Below, piece after piece: positions 7,120-15,051 of a stretch of DNA of 64,000 nucleotides (the first letter of the stretch is position 1; each line of letters opens with the position of its first letter). The position numbers were made by a program, and so were the translations under genes. Under the pieces are notes generated by a model that was not told the origin of the DNA, did no database searches, and saw nothing but the letters and a program-made list of their open reading frames with translations. This stretch comes from an uncultured Bacteroidota bacterium (lineage in GTDB: Bacteria > Bacteroidota > Bacteroidia > B-17B0 > Aurantibacillaceae), in the NCBI GenBank assembly GCA_937873155.1, contig CALMVZ010000010.1, positions 248,001-312,000 of the forward strand. Reading direction: 5' to 3'.

Positions 7120-7983
7120 TTAAAATTTTAATCGGGTTAATTGTTTTGATAAACTTTGTAGTTCTTTCTTATCCTGTGTATTCATAGTGTGTTTAAAGGC
7201 TTTCACTTTTGCAGGATCGTAATTCATTACAATCATTTCCGTTTTTACTTTATCGGTATGCTTTGTAACTGCCACGCTTTTTGTCACCTTCTGAACTTTC
7301 CATTTGTGTTTTTTGATGTAGGTGCTTAGAATTTTTGAAGGATAAGAACTCAACAAAAATTTCCCTTTCACCTTGACCAACGTGTCGAGTAATTCTCTGT
7401 AATCACTTTCCGAATAGCCTTTATAATGTCCTTGATCCGAACCGATATACGGAGGATCAGCGTAGATAAATGTTTCTTTGTCATCGCATCTGTTTATTAC
7501 TTTGATTGCATTATTATTTTCGACTTGCACTTTTGTTAGTCGGTCTTCGTATTCTTTTGTAAACAAGTTTCTTTTAGTGGCGAGTGCTGCTTCTTTTGAA
7601 TCATCTTTTCCAAATCCCCATGAGCCAATCATTCCGGCAAAGCCCTGATTGGTTAATACCCATAATGCCCATGCACGTTTTACGTCTGTAAATAAATCAG
7701 GATGTGCGTACACGACCATTGCCTTTTTGTAAAGTTCCCTGCTGTGTAATGTTGCTTTGATTTCGGTTTGCAATTCAGGAAACTTAGTTTTAATCACTTT
7801 AAAAAAGTTCACGATCTCTCCGTTGATATCATTAATTACTTCCACCTCTGATTTAGGCTTGGCAAAGAATACAGCACCACCACCAAAAAATGGTTCGCAG
7901 TACATTTTGTGCTGCGGAATCAAGGGGAGTAAGTATTTTAGAAGAGTTTGTTTCCCTCCGTAGTATGTAATTGGTGTTTTCAT
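7120..7983 (-). CDS. D12-class DNA adenine N6-methyltransferase
   Basis: A 287-aa Dam-like (MethyltransfD12) enzyme. The N-terminus MKTPITYYGGKQTLLKYLL and CEPFFGGGAVFF form the SAM-binding motifs; ADPPYIG at residues 176-182 is catalytic motif IV. No nuclease partner lies beside it, so it is probably an orphan modification enzyme of the element protecting its own DNA. Its start codon overlaps the stop of the upstream m5C fragment by one base (TAATG), which points to translational coupling. The target site cannot be read from the sequence. Confidence 0.9.
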   Translation of the reverse strand: MKTPITYYGGKQTLLKYLLPLIPQHKMYCEPFFGGGAVFFAKPKSEVEVINDINGEIVNFFKVIKTKFPELQTEIKATLHSRELYKKAMVVYAHPDLFTDVKRAWALWVLTNQGFAGMIGSWGFGKDDSKEAALATKRNLFTKEYEDRLTKVQVENNNAIKVINRCDDKETFIYADPPYIGSDQGHYKGYSESDYRELLDTLVKVKGKFLLSSYPSKILSTYIKKHKWKVQKVTKSVAVTKHTDKVKTEMIVMNYDPAKVKAFKHTMNTQDKKELQSLSKQLTRLKF

Positions 7984-8423
7984 TAAGCTGCTTGTTTTAA
8001 ATTCATTAATTCGAGTTCCATTTCAAGAATCCAAAGCGGAGACTCTTTTCCATTTGATTGTTTGCCAATCATTTTATCGCCAATCGCTGAAACAACTGCA
8101 ACACTTACGGCATTGCCTAACATTTTGTATCGTTGCGAATCAGAGATTTCTTTTTTCTCACCGTCAAACATTCCCCATTTTGTCCAGTCATCGGGAAAGC
8201 CTTGTAATCTTTCACATTCAATCGGAGTTAATCTTCTGAGTGAACCTTCACCCAATGTGTATTGTTGAACCCCTGTATCTATTGTGTTGGCTATTCCTTT
8301 ACCGACCCTTCCTCTCCTTTTGTTTGCTTCAAGAAATGCTAAGTTGATGCTGTCGCCTTCTATTGCGACCGCATATCCTTTCTTTGTTGCTTCAGGAACA
8401 TGAAATGTTGTTTGTCTTTTCAT
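7983..8423 (-). CDS. Stand-alone target-recognition plus motif IX-X fragment of an m5C methyltransferase
   Basis: A 146-aa ORF that corresponds only to the C-terminal third of a C5 methyltransferase. It has a TRD-like segment (HVPEATKKGYAVAI...KRRGRVGKG), motif IX (RRLTPIECERLQGFP) and motif X (GNAVSV). The last 90 residues are about 80% identical to the end of the upstream full enzyme, but the TRD part differs, so it is not a simple recent duplication. SAM-binding and PCQ motifs are missing. It keeps an intact frame and a TAATG overlap on both sides. It may be a swappable specificity subunit, as in the split enzyme M.AquI, or a decaying remnant. Confidence 0.75.
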   Translation of the reverse strand: MKRQTTFHVPEATKKGYAVAIEGDSINLAFLEANKRRGRVGKGIANTIDTGVQQYTLGEGSLRRLTPIECERLQGFPDDWTKWGMFDGEKKEISDSQRYKMLGNAVSVAVVSAIGDKMIGKQSNGKESPLWILEMELELMNLKQAA

Positions 8424-9676
8424 TATGCCGCCTGTTTTAAATCCATTAGTTCGAGTTCCATTTCAAGAATCCACAATGGTGATTCTTGTTGTGATTGTTC
8501 ACCGATCATTCTTTTTCCGATTGCAGAAACAACAGGAACACTTACTGCATTACCTAACATTTTGAATCGTTGTGAATCGGAAATTTCTTTTTTCTCTCCA
8601 TCAAAAATTCCAAGGCGAGTCCAGTTATCCGGAAAGCCTTGTAATCTTTCACACTCTATTGGCGTTAATCCACGAATGCCCAAATCGGTTTTATATAATC
8701 CTGTTTTTGCACCCATACCACCGCCCATTGATTTCAATGTTCGAGAGATGCCATTTTTACTTTCGTATAATCGCATTCCCTCCGATTGATTTTTAGTGAT
8801 CTCCCTGAGAAGTACCATGCTGTCCTTTTGAACGGTGGTTAATTGATTGGCGATTTTATCTTTTCTAACTTCAAATTTTCCTCCCTCACCTTTATAGTTT
8901 CTTGTTCGGTACGCGACACCACTTACAATTAAAGGTTGTCTTGTATAATCGCTCTGCGTTTTTATTGCAGGGCTTTTTTCAAGTTTTTCATTAACCCATT
9001 TATCGGTGGAGTTCTTCCAATGTAAAACGTAAGGTGAGCGATGAGAACTTTCTCCAACTTTAGTATCAATTGTCGGACTTATTTTTTCCCCTTGAGGTGT
9101 TTTTTGATGGATCGCATTACTCCCTTCACCGATTTCTCCGAAAGGAAATATTTGTTGTCGGGCTGTTCCTCTAAGATATCCGACAAGGTATATCCGCTCT
9201 CTATTTTGGGGTAAAAACCAGCAAGTATTAAGCAATTGCCATTGACACTCATAAAGCCCAAGGTCGGCAATCGTTTGAAGTACGATTTCAAAGTCTTTGC
9301 CTTTGTTACTGGAGAAAAGCCCTTTGACATTTTCAAAGACAAAAACTCTGGGTCTGCATTCGTTAATGATTCTAATTGCTTCAAAAAATAGTCCGCTTCT
9401 TTTCCCTTTGAGCCCTTTGAATTTTCCAGCAATGGAAATATCCTGACAGGGTGAACCAAATGTGATGATGTCGGGTTTTTGTATTTGCTTTCCTTTGATT
9501 TTGGTGATGTCACCGAGGTTTTTCGCATTTTTAAAATTGTATTGGTAGTTTGCAATAGAGTATTTATCAATCTCGGAGAACTGATGGTTCTTAATAATAA
9601 ATCCAGAGGCAAGGAGGCCTCTTGCGAAGCCTCCTGTACCGCTGAATAAATCTAATAGAGAGATTTCCTTTTTCAT
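8423..9676 (-). CDS. DNA (cytosine-5-)-methyltransferase
   Basis: A complete 417-aa m5C methyltransferase. Motif I LLDLFSGTGGFARG is at residues 6-19, motif IV GSPCQDISIAG has the catalytic Cys, motif VI is FENVKG, motif VIII QNRERIYLVGY, motif IX RGLTPIECERLQGFP and motif X GNAVSVPVV. The start is set at 9676 because the frame upstream is only an extension over the preceding gene and the enzyme begins right before motif I. No restriction partner is adjacent; probably an orphan element-encoded modification enzyme used against host restriction. Confidence 0.93.
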   Translation of the reverse strand: MKKEISLLDLFSGTGGFARGLLASGFIIKNHQFSEIDKYSIANYQYNFKNAKNLGDITKIKGKQIQKPDIITFGSPCQDISIAGKFKGLKGKRSGLFFEAIRIINECRPRVFVFENVKGLFSSNKGKDFEIVLQTIADLGLYECQWQLLNTCWFLPQNRERIYLVGYLRGTARQQIFPFGEIGEGSNAIHQKTPQGEKISPTIDTKVGESSHRSPYVLHWKNSTDKWVNEKLEKSPAIKTQSDYTRQPLIVSGVAYRTRNYKGEGGKFEVRKDKIANQLTTVQKDSMVLLREITKNQSEGMRLYESKNGISRTLKSMGGGMGAKTGLYKTDLGIRGLTPIECERLQGFPDNWTRLGIFDGEKKEISDSQRFKMLGNAVSVPVVSAIGKRMIGEQSQQESPLWILEMELELMDLKQAA

Positions 9677-9677
9677 T

Positions 9678-10235
9678 TTAACTGTAAACAAGTGATGTTC
9701 TGTTGTTCCAAATTTTATCAAAGGTTTTAGTTCCTCCTGCCCACTTATAAGAGTAGACACCGTTTGACTTCGACACTTTTTGGATCGCCCATACAGCCGA
9801 ACCGACTGCTGCACCCGGAACAGCAAATCCATTATAAACAACATTCCCATTGCTCTCATCAACCAATGAAGGCTGAAAAGGAGTTTTGTCTTCGATTGAA
9901 TTTATTTTGGTTTGTAAAGCACTCACCGCAGTTTGCAGATTAGCGATTGCCGCGATCTCTTCCGTTTGTTTGGCTTCGGTTGCAGAGCCGGTGACATTGG
10001 TTTGAAGCATCCCCATAATTAAATCACGGAGGATTACCACCGATGCTGATGCCGGAACTGTAACGTCTAACTGATCAACATAAATATTATTCAAAGCTCC
10101 TTGGCCGATATCAATCTTGATGATGGTATCTCTTACGATCTCCACTTCACGAATTTGATATTTCAATACATAGCGAGTCGAACCGTCTTCGGTGATTTTT
10201 AAACTCGCACCATTATTTTCAATTGTAACTACCAT
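9678..10235 (-). CDS. Candidate virion or spike protein, 185 aa
   Basis: I do not recognise the family. The start at 10235 is fixed by the stop of the small membrane gene two bases away. Residues 1-75 are beta-rich (MVVTIENNGASLKITEDG..), 95-130 form a short helical coiled-coil (EIAAIANLQTAVSALQTKI), and the end VYSYKWAGGTKTFDKIWNNR.. looks like the terminal domain of surface-fibre type proteins. No signal peptide. It sits between the methyltransferases and the membrane/lysis genes of the virus-like block, so a structural role is possible but unproven. Confidence 0.55.
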   Translation of the reverse strand: MVVTIENNGASLKITEDGSTRYVLKYQIREVEIVRDTIIKIDIGQGALNNIYVDQLDVTVPASASVVILRDLIMGMLQTNVTGSATEAKQTEEIAAIANLQTAVSALQTKINSIEDKTPFQPSLVDESNGNVVYNGFAVPGAAVGSAVWAIQKVSKSNGVYSYKWAGGTKTFDKIWNNRTSLVYS

Positions 10236-10236
10236 T

Positions 10237-10410
10237 TTATTGTTTTTTGTTTTTGTTAAAATATTCACAGATACTCTCGCCAATGATTGCTCCCATGAAA
10301 CCGCCAATCATTACATGGGGAATAGCATCCTTCTCAGCACTCTTTGCATAAAAATACATTAGTAGAGAAGCTACAAGGGTGGCGGTTGAAATGATTGTTT
10401 TCTCTTTCAT
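10237..10410 (-). CDS. Small two-helix membrane protein, 57 aa
   Basis: A short gene: MKEKTIISTATLVASLLMYF, a charged turn (KSAEKDA), then HVMIGGFMGAIIGESI and a basic end NKNKKQ. Two membrane helices with a polar hinge and a basic tail are holin-like. It starts 2 bp after the lipoprotein-like gene (stop at 10413) and ends 1 bp before the next ATG, which supports it as a real gene of the operon. Confidence 0.7.
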   Translation of the reverse strand: MKEKTIISTATLVASLLMYFYAKSAEKDAIPHVMIGGFMGAIIGESICEYFNKNKKQ

Positions 10411-10412
10411 TG

Positions 10413-11018
10413 TTACTTTTGTGATTTAATTAATAATGTTGTTGTAATTCCTGCCATAATCATAAGACCACAGGAAAGCATTTTATTCTCAAAACGCTTT
10501 TTTCTGTTTTGCTTGTACGCTGTATTCAACTCATCGGCTAATAGTTGTTGTCTTTGCAAATTCTCTTTTTGTAAATCATACATGGAGAGATAGCTCCTGT
10601 TGCACATTACAATTTGTGAATCCCTGATCGCAACTGACCGATTGAGTGAATTAATGGAAAGACCGCATAAACTATCCTGCTCATTGCATAATTGGTTTAG
10701 AACAAGTACTTCCTTTCTTAAAGTGTCACACGGAATATCGCTGACTACAACTGTTTGCTGCCTTTTTAATAATGCTCTTGCTACTTGCAGTTTCACACTC
10801 AGCTTTTCATTTTCAGTTTTCAAAGAATCGGTAACCTTGGTGAATTCCTTTTGCTCCTTTTGATAGTTTTGCTGAATTGCTACCGCTTGGTTGCCGGAGG
10901 ATTTAATCTCCTTTTTGATTTCTTTTACATTTACCTGCTTGGGCTTGTCGCTACAGCTATTGACTGCAACAAGGCAAACCATGATGCCTATCAGAAAGGC
11001 AGAAATTATTTGTTTCAT
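10413..11018 (-). CDS. Envelope protein with N-terminal lipobox, coiled coil and C-terminal helix
   Basis: A 201-aa protein. Residues 1-22 form a signal/lipobox-like segment (IGIMVCLVAVNSC). Residues 30-165 are largely helical coiled coil with a central stretch of cysteines (PCDTL, QLCNEQDSLCG). Residues 177-198 form a second hydrophobic helix (MLSCGLMIMAGITTTLLI). A coiled coil anchored at both ends could span the periplasm like a phage spanin, which would fit the adjacent amidase and holin-like genes. The spanin idea is inference. Confidence 0.6.
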   Translation of the reverse strand: MKQIISAFLIGIMVCLVAVNSCSDKPKQVNVKEIKKEIKSSGNQAVAIQQNYQKEQKEFTKVTDSLKTENEKLSVKLQVARALLKRQQTVVVSDIPCDTLRKEVLVLNQLCNEQDSLCGLSINSLNRSVAIRDSQIVMCNRSYLSMYDLQKENLQRQQLLADELNTAYKQNRKKRFENKMLSCGLMIMAGITTTLLIKSQK

Positions 11019-11035
11019 TTTTATAGTTTTAAAAT

Positions 11036-11260
11036 TTATACTTGCTTTTTTTCAATACTGTATCCGAAACACCCTGCACCAACTAAGCTGACAAAGGCGT
11101 AAAACATATACTCAGGCATTTTCATTTCAAAGAACTGCTCTGCGATCCAACTCACAAGCAGTACCAACACGAAGATGGCTGTCGCTACTTCTCGCAGACT
11201 GTTGTTTCCGTTTTTGTCTTTTAGCAATTGTGCTAACGCTGTTATGAATCGATTTTTCAT
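11036..11260 (-). CDS. Holin-like small membrane protein, 74 aa
   Basis: The start at 11260 forms an ATGA overlap with the stop of the YkuD-like gene. After a polar N-terminus (MKNRFITALAQLLKDKNG) there are two hydrophobic helices (VATAIFVLVLLVSWIAEQFF and YMFYAFVSLVGAGCFGYSI), then a basic end. Size, topology and position between a lipoprotein coiled-coil gene and two cell-wall enzymes suggest a holin. No sequence family was recognised. Confidence 0.6.
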   Translation of the reverse strand: MKNRFITALAQLLKDKNGNNSLREVATAIFVLVLLVSWIAEQFFEMKMPEYMFYAFVSLVGAGCFGYSIEKKQV

Positions 11261-11940
11261 TTTTGTTTTTTCTTTTTCCTTGTTAGAATTCCCCACATGG
11301 CGGTTAAACCCAATGCTACTGTTACCGTTCCGATTGTCCACCGCTTAAAGGATAATCGTTTCACCGCTCTGAAATCAATCAGGGTATAAGTAAAAATGTT
11401 ACCATACAAAGTCACGTGCTTATCACACAAACTCAAGAATTCCTTGAAGTCATTGATGTTTGCAAACACCTGACATCCGGCTGAGTATTTATCTACCTGC
11501 TTTGTGATCCCATTTAAACTTGCACGGTGAATATTAATCCCGAACAACCCTTTGCTCTTTGTGCCATTTCTAAAATCAAGTTTTGCATCTCTGTCGTAAT
11601 CTCTTATTACAGTTACTGGTTTTACCTGAACCAACGCTTTGTACTTTCCCTGATGCAAACCGATTCTATACGCACCCTTATATTGCCCTTGAGCTAAGAT
11701 TGCTGTGCCTTGAGGTTGCATAGGATTACGCAACCAAAAAGTACCCGGATCAGTCGTGACCTTGTAGACATGGTAATGCCACTTTAATGGGGCTACTTTG
11801 TAAAAGACATGAATCTCATCATCAAATCTGTTTGGGATGGTACTTGTTGACCTAATCCCGACTATATTTAATTGATTCGGTTTTGTGTAGAGTTCATATC
11901 CTTTGCTTCGCAGAATTCCCTTGATCTTCGAGAGAAACAT
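11257..11940 (-). CDS. L,D-transpeptidase-like (YkuD-type) cell-wall enzyme with C-terminal membrane anchor
   Basis: A 227-aa protein whose residues about 135-160 carry INIHRAS and, about 20 residues on, YSAGCQVF, the H..S / SxGC catalytic arrangement of YkuD-like proteins, here close to the variant seen in Bacteroidota phage genomes. The N-terminal half is beta-rich (HVFYKVAPLKWHYHVYKV). Residues 200-220 form a membrane helix (GTVTVALGLTAMWGIL) with a Lys-rich end. Likely acts on peptidoglycan in lysis or in virion entry. Overlaps the amidase start by one base (TAATG). Confidence 0.7.
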   Translation of the reverse strand: MFLSKIKGILRSKGYELYTKPNQLNIVGIRSTSTIPNRFDDEIHVFYKVAPLKWHYHVYKVTTDPGTFWLRNPMQPQGTAILAQGQYKGAYRIGLHQGKYKALVQVKPVTVIRDYDRDAKLDFRNGTKSKGLFGINIHRASLNGITKQVDKYSAGCQVFANINDFKEFLSLCDKHVTLYGNIFTYTLIDFRAVKRLSFKRWTIGTVTVALGLTAMWGILTRKKKKQK

Positions 11941-12386
11941 TATGCAGCGTTTCCTAAATCGGGTTCGTACTCACCGAGCCACTTCTTTACATCAAAGCTT
12001 GGACAGGCTTTTTTTACTCCTGCAAAATCACGATGTCCCAACACTTGTGCCTGCGGATACTTCTCGGTAAGAGAAACAATCAAATCAAACATAGCGTGTT
12101 TTTGTGCATCGCTTCTGTTGTCAAGCGGTTTGCCCTCTTTATCGATGCCACCGATGTACGCCAAACTGATGCAATTGGAATTGTGTGCATATACTCCGTA
12201 ACTGTTTTTACTCTCATCCAAGAGTTGCACAATGTTTCCGTGGCGTTGGATCAAGTAATGATACCCCGGAGTGTCACCCCAACCACGTTGTTCTTTCCAA
12301 TAGCGTTTAATGGATTCAACAGTTGTTGTTGGAGGTGTTGCGGTGCAATGCACCACGATGTATTTAATGTTTCTAAGATTTTTCAT
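11940..12386 (-). CDS. N-acetylmuramoyl-L-alanine amidase (T7 lysozyme type)
   Basis: A 148-aa Amidase_2 domain. Seen are IVVHCTATPP (first zinc His), GYHYLI (fold motif), AYIGGID and LGHRDFAGVKKACPSFD with the second zinc His and Cys/Asp ligand region. It lacks a signal peptide, so it needs a holin or delivery with a particle. It overlaps the upstream peptidoglycan-binding gene by 14 bp and the downstream YkuD-like gene by one base. It cuts the bond between muramic acid and L-Ala; endolysin is the most likely role. Confidence 0.92.
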   Translation of the reverse strand: MKNLRNIKYIVVHCTATPPTTTVESIKRYWKEQRGWGDTPGYHYLIQRHGNIVQLLDESKNSYGVYAHNSNCISLAYIGGIDKEGKPLDNRSDAQKHAMFDLIVSLTEKYPQAQVLGHRDFAGVKKACPSFDVKKWLGEYEPDLGNAA

Positions 12387-12990
12387 TTTTAAATTCTTTT
12401 AAGGATTTTACATTTTCTTTTCTCACCCTGAATAGTTCGGTGCTTTTTTTAGGAATGAAATAAATCCAACCTTGATGAGTAAACTCCTTCTCGCCAAGAA
12501 CCATGTGCTTTGGCATTTTCAACTTAGCATTGTTCTTGGATTTGAATATTTCACAATCCTGAATGGTTATGATTTCATCTCCATGTTTTATTATTCCGGC
12601 AAATCCACTCGCTCCAACAAATGTGTTGTAGGTCGTTTCGTTAATTGATGTTGGCAGTTTAGCCCTCACTAAAGCCGCTTCCACTTCTTTTCCGAACATT
12701 CCATCCACTCCATATTTTGGAAGTATGCTTGCACCGAATTTTTTTACTAAGGCGTTTTGAAGTTGTGTTACTTTGTTTCCTTTGCTTCCTCTTTTCAAAG
12801 GGAAGCTGTCGTTTTTCACAGGCGTTGTATTCACGCTTGGAGTTTCCGGAAAGGAGGTTGTGTCTTCTTCCTGATTCGCTTTTTTCTTTTTCCAATAGTT
12901 CCATCCCAAGAAACCAGCGACTCCTGTTCCTAATACACCCAGTCCTATCAGGATCACTTTTCTTTTTTTATTTGGTGTTGCTTTTTCCAT
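12373..12990 (-). CDS. Membrane-anchored peptidoglycan-binding protein
   Basis: A 205-aa protein starting at 12990 (TAATG with the stop of the annexin-like gene). Residues 9-30 are a membrane helix (VILIGLGVLGTGVAGFLGW). A linker rich in Thr/Pro follows, then a PG_binding_1-type domain at about 62-110 (PLKRGSKGNKVTQLQNAL..KYGVDGMFG). The C-terminal 80 residues are a beta-rich domain of unknown kind (GIIKHGDEIITIQDCEIF..GWIYFI). It would be tethered to a membrane with its wall-binding domain outside. One of several proteins in this block with a single N-terminal helix. Confidence 0.75.
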   Translation of the reverse strand: MEKATPNKKRKVILIGLGVLGTGVAGFLGWNYWKKKKANQEEDTTSFPETPSVNTTPVKNDSFPLKRGSKGNKVTQLQNALVKKFGASILPKYGVDGMFGKEVEAALVRAKLPTSINETTYNTFVGASGFAGIIKHGDEIITIQDCEIFKSKNNAKLKMPKHMVLGEKEFTHQGWIYFIPKKSTELFRVRKENVKSLKEFKNEKS

Positions 12991-13667
12991 TATCCCTTTG
13001 GTTTTGATAGTATTATTTTCATGTAATCGTTGTATTCCCACATCTCCAACTCACCTTTTAAATCAGTAATAATATTCGATGCGTATAATTTGTTGTAAAC
13101 TATTCCTGTCATTATGAATGCTTTTTGCGTTGGCATTTCGTTAAAGACTGCTTTGATCGCTTCTTCATCTGTTCCCGGTAAAAAACCGTATTCTTTATCA
13201 AAGGCTGCTTTCAAACGCTTTGCCCATCCGTCATAACTTAAAATCGGATTTGTCGGTTTGCCACCTGTTTTATCCGGTTTTTGTGCGATGATTTGTAGCA
13301 TCTCATTGTACTCGGTTGCTTGTAACTCATCACTCATATCGGTAATCATATTTGAGTTGTAGAGTTTTTTGTATGATGCCTGGACTTGAAGGAAAACTTG
13401 TTTGCTTGGAATTTCTCTCAGCGTGGTTCTCAGTTTTTCGGTATCCGTTCCCCACCAACCATCGTTTTCAAATGCCATTTTTATTTGCTTGGCCAAGGTT
13501 GCAGGAGTACCCTCATCAAAGGATTTTTTCTCTTCACGATTAGCGACTCCTTTTAAAACAAGTTTTCTCCCAAAGAAAACACCACCGCCTACAATCCCAA
13601 TTCCGATAAGGGAATAGAGAAGTTTCTCTTTCAAGGTCAAATCATTATTGGCGGTATTCTTTTTCAT
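12990..13667 (-). CDS. Membrane-anchored protein with two annexin-like repeats
   Basis: A 225-aa protein: membrane helix at residues 14-33 (LLYSLIGIGIVGGGVFFGR), then two related 65-residue repeats (about 57-125 and 147-220). Each shows the annexin layout: A..K.AF...GTD.E.....F.E.P....F......Y..LY.SN.ITD...EL...EYN.....I. GTDEEAI in repeat 2 and GTDTEKL in repeat 1 match the annexin GxGTDE calcium/lipid-binding loop. Annexin repeats bind acidic membranes with Ca2+; here they would lie beside a membrane. Assignment is by pattern only. Confidence 0.6.
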   Translation of the reverse strand: MKKNTANNDLTLKEKLLYSLIGIGIVGGGVFFGRKLVLKGVANREEKKSFDEGTPATLAKQIKMAFENDGWWGTDTEKLRTTLREIPSKQVFLQVQASYKKLYNSNMITDMSDELQATEYNEMLQIIAQKPDKTGGKPTNPILSYDGWAKRLKAAFDKEYGFLPGTDEEAIKAVFNEMPTQKAFIMTGIVYNKLYASNIITDLKGELEMWEYNDYMKIILSKPKG

Positions 13668-13668
13668 C

Positions 13669-13851
13669 TTAAACTCCTAATGCTTTTTTTGCTAATGCAG
13701 TTTTTACAGGATCGTTTTGCACGATGTCGGCAAGTTTTATTAACTCCCTTGTCGATAATTTTTTAATTAAAGTGCCTATGGCACTCATTTTAGAATCGGC
13801 TTCTGCTTCAGTAGCCGCTTCGATTGTTAGGTCGTAACTAAACTTTTTCAT
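13669..13851 (-). CDS. Small helical protein, 60 aa
   Basis: No family recognised. Residues 1-20 look like a strand and helix with many Ala/Glu (TIEAATEAEADSKM), residues 25-58 are two amphipathic helices (STRELIKLADIVQND..KTALAKKAL). It overlaps the end of the upstream coiled-coil gene by 14 bp and precedes the annexin-like gene by 1 bp, so it belongs to the same operon. Similar tiny proteins sit next to structural genes in Bacteroidota phages, but no function is known. Confidence 0.6.
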   Translation of the reverse strand: MKKFSYDLTIEAATEAEADSKMSAIGTLIKKLSTRELIKLADIVQNDPVKTALAKKALGV

Positions 13852-14710
13852 TTTCTTTTTTTATTTCTAAAAGGTCAAATACTGTTTCGATGTTTTTCGG
13901 CTCTTCTACAAAGGATTGAAGGATGAGCATTATTTTATCAAGCTGTTCCTGACTGAAGTGCGACTCCAGTTGTTTTAAGAACCCAAGCTGTGCTTTCATC
14001 TCTTCGGACATTCCTTCATCTGATGGTGTTTTCTTTTTAAACACCACTTCGCTTTCAATCACTTCTGCTGTTCCGTTTTCGGTAGCTTCTTTTGCAATCA
14101 ATCCGGCAAGGGCATCTCCACCCGGTAATTTGGCAACCCAATGCGGATTACGTTTTACCATGCCTTCAACAATCACCGAGGCTACATCGCCAAGGTTCAC
14201 ATCGCCCCAATGAAGTTTTTTGCTTTTGAATTGGCTGAGTTGTTTTTCTAAATCCTCGATGTACTCTTCGGCATCTGCCAGTTCTTTTTTACAAGTATCA
14301 AAATCTCGTTTCATCAGATCGGTTTGCCAACGCTCTCTTTCCTGTGCTAAACTTTGAGTTACTCGGTCATTAATTCTGTTTTCAAGTTCGATTCCGGACA
14401 AACCCTGCGATTGCTGAGTTTGAATTTGCACGGGAATTTCATTTGGCTTTTTCTTTTCAAGAACAAAAGTGAACTGCTGATAGCGGTTGGAGTTTTCAGT
14501 ATTGTAGATAAATACTTTTATCGTTTCGGTCGTCTCCTCAAGGTAAACCTTATGGTCATCAAGGGCTTCAATCCTGTTGGTGCGTGGAACAACTTTTACA
14601 TCGTCTACATATACCTCCAAGTATTTTCCCTCACCTTTGTCAGCCATGTCGTGAAGCCACATTTTAAATTGTGACAGCTTCACATCATTATATGGATTGG
14701 TATGTTGCAT
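13838..14710 (-). CDS. Structural-type protein with central coiled coil, 290 aa
   Basis: Unrecognised family. Residues 1-95 are beta-rich (YLEVYVDDVKVV, KVYLEETTETIKVFIYN). Residues 105-165 form a coiled coil (IELENRINDRVTQSLAQERE..ELADAEEYIEDLEKQL). The C-terminus is helical and ends with a highly charged tail. No signal or membrane segment. It overlaps the genes on both sides (TAATG at 14710; 14 bp at 13838), so it is co-translated with the virus-like set. A virion assembly or scaffold role is possible. Confidence 0.55.
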   Translation of the reverse strand: MQHTNPYNDVKLSQFKMWLHDMADKGEGKYLEVYVDDVKVVPRTNRIEALDDHKVYLEETTETIKVFIYNTENSNRYQQFTFVLEKKKPNEIPVQIQTQQSQGLSGIELENRINDRVTQSLAQERERWQTDLMKRDFDTCKKELADAEEYIEDLEKQLSQFKSKKLHWGDVNLGDVASVIVEGMVKRNPHWVAKLPGGDALAGLIAKEATENGTAEVIESEVVFKKKTPSDEGMSEEMKAQLGFLKQLESHFSQEQLDKIMLILQSFVEEPKNIETVFDLLEIKKENEKV

Positions 14711-15048
14711 TATTTTTCGTTTTTAATTATTGTTTTGTGTTTTGGTATTACTTGTATGAACCGTAAGTGATTAATACTCGATGCGTAATTTTTGATTTGT
14801 ATTTTACTTTGATGTTCGTACTGCATTTCATTGGTCGTGCTTTCGCTCAAGTCGAATATTCCAGTTTCACTTTCCACTCTCACATTTTGTGCTTCTTCAA
14901 CCAAATAATAGAATTGATTGTAAGCATCAATGGATTGTTCTTCATTCGCTTGTAACACTAAGTGTCGGAATCGGATATAGTAATTGCCTTTGTATCCTAA
15001 TTCTTGCATCCTGCGTGGGATGTATTCTAAAGCAAGGTTGATCGTCAT
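14710..15048 (-). CDS. Conserved-looking protein of the virus-like operon, 112 aa
   Basis: Unrecognised. The first half has helix MTINLALEYIPRRMQELGY and a strand YYIRFRHLVLQ; the second half alternates strands (VRVESETGIFDL, KIQIKNY, LRFIQVIPKH). Small, soluble, mixed alpha/beta. It is coupled by TAATG to the following coiled-coil gene and lies 3 bp after the gene at 15052-15540. With its two upstream neighbours it forms a set of three beta-rich genes next to the candidate coat gene. Confidence 0.55.
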   Translation of the reverse strand: MTINLALEYIPRRMQELGYKGNYYIRFRHLVLQANEEQSIDAYNQFYYLVEEAQNVRVESETGIFDLSESTTNEMQYEHQSKIQIKNYASSINHLRFIQVIPKHKTIIKNEK

Positions 15049-15051
15049 TTT

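Noticed and set aside
9079-9612. 177-codon minus-strand frame inside the m5C methyltransferase
   Set aside because: Out-of-frame shadow; the methyltransferase motifs are intact in the other frame.
9677-9862. 62-codon N-terminal extension of the m5C methyltransferase
   Set aside because: It overlaps the upstream gene entirely; the enzyme starts naturally just before motif I at 9676.
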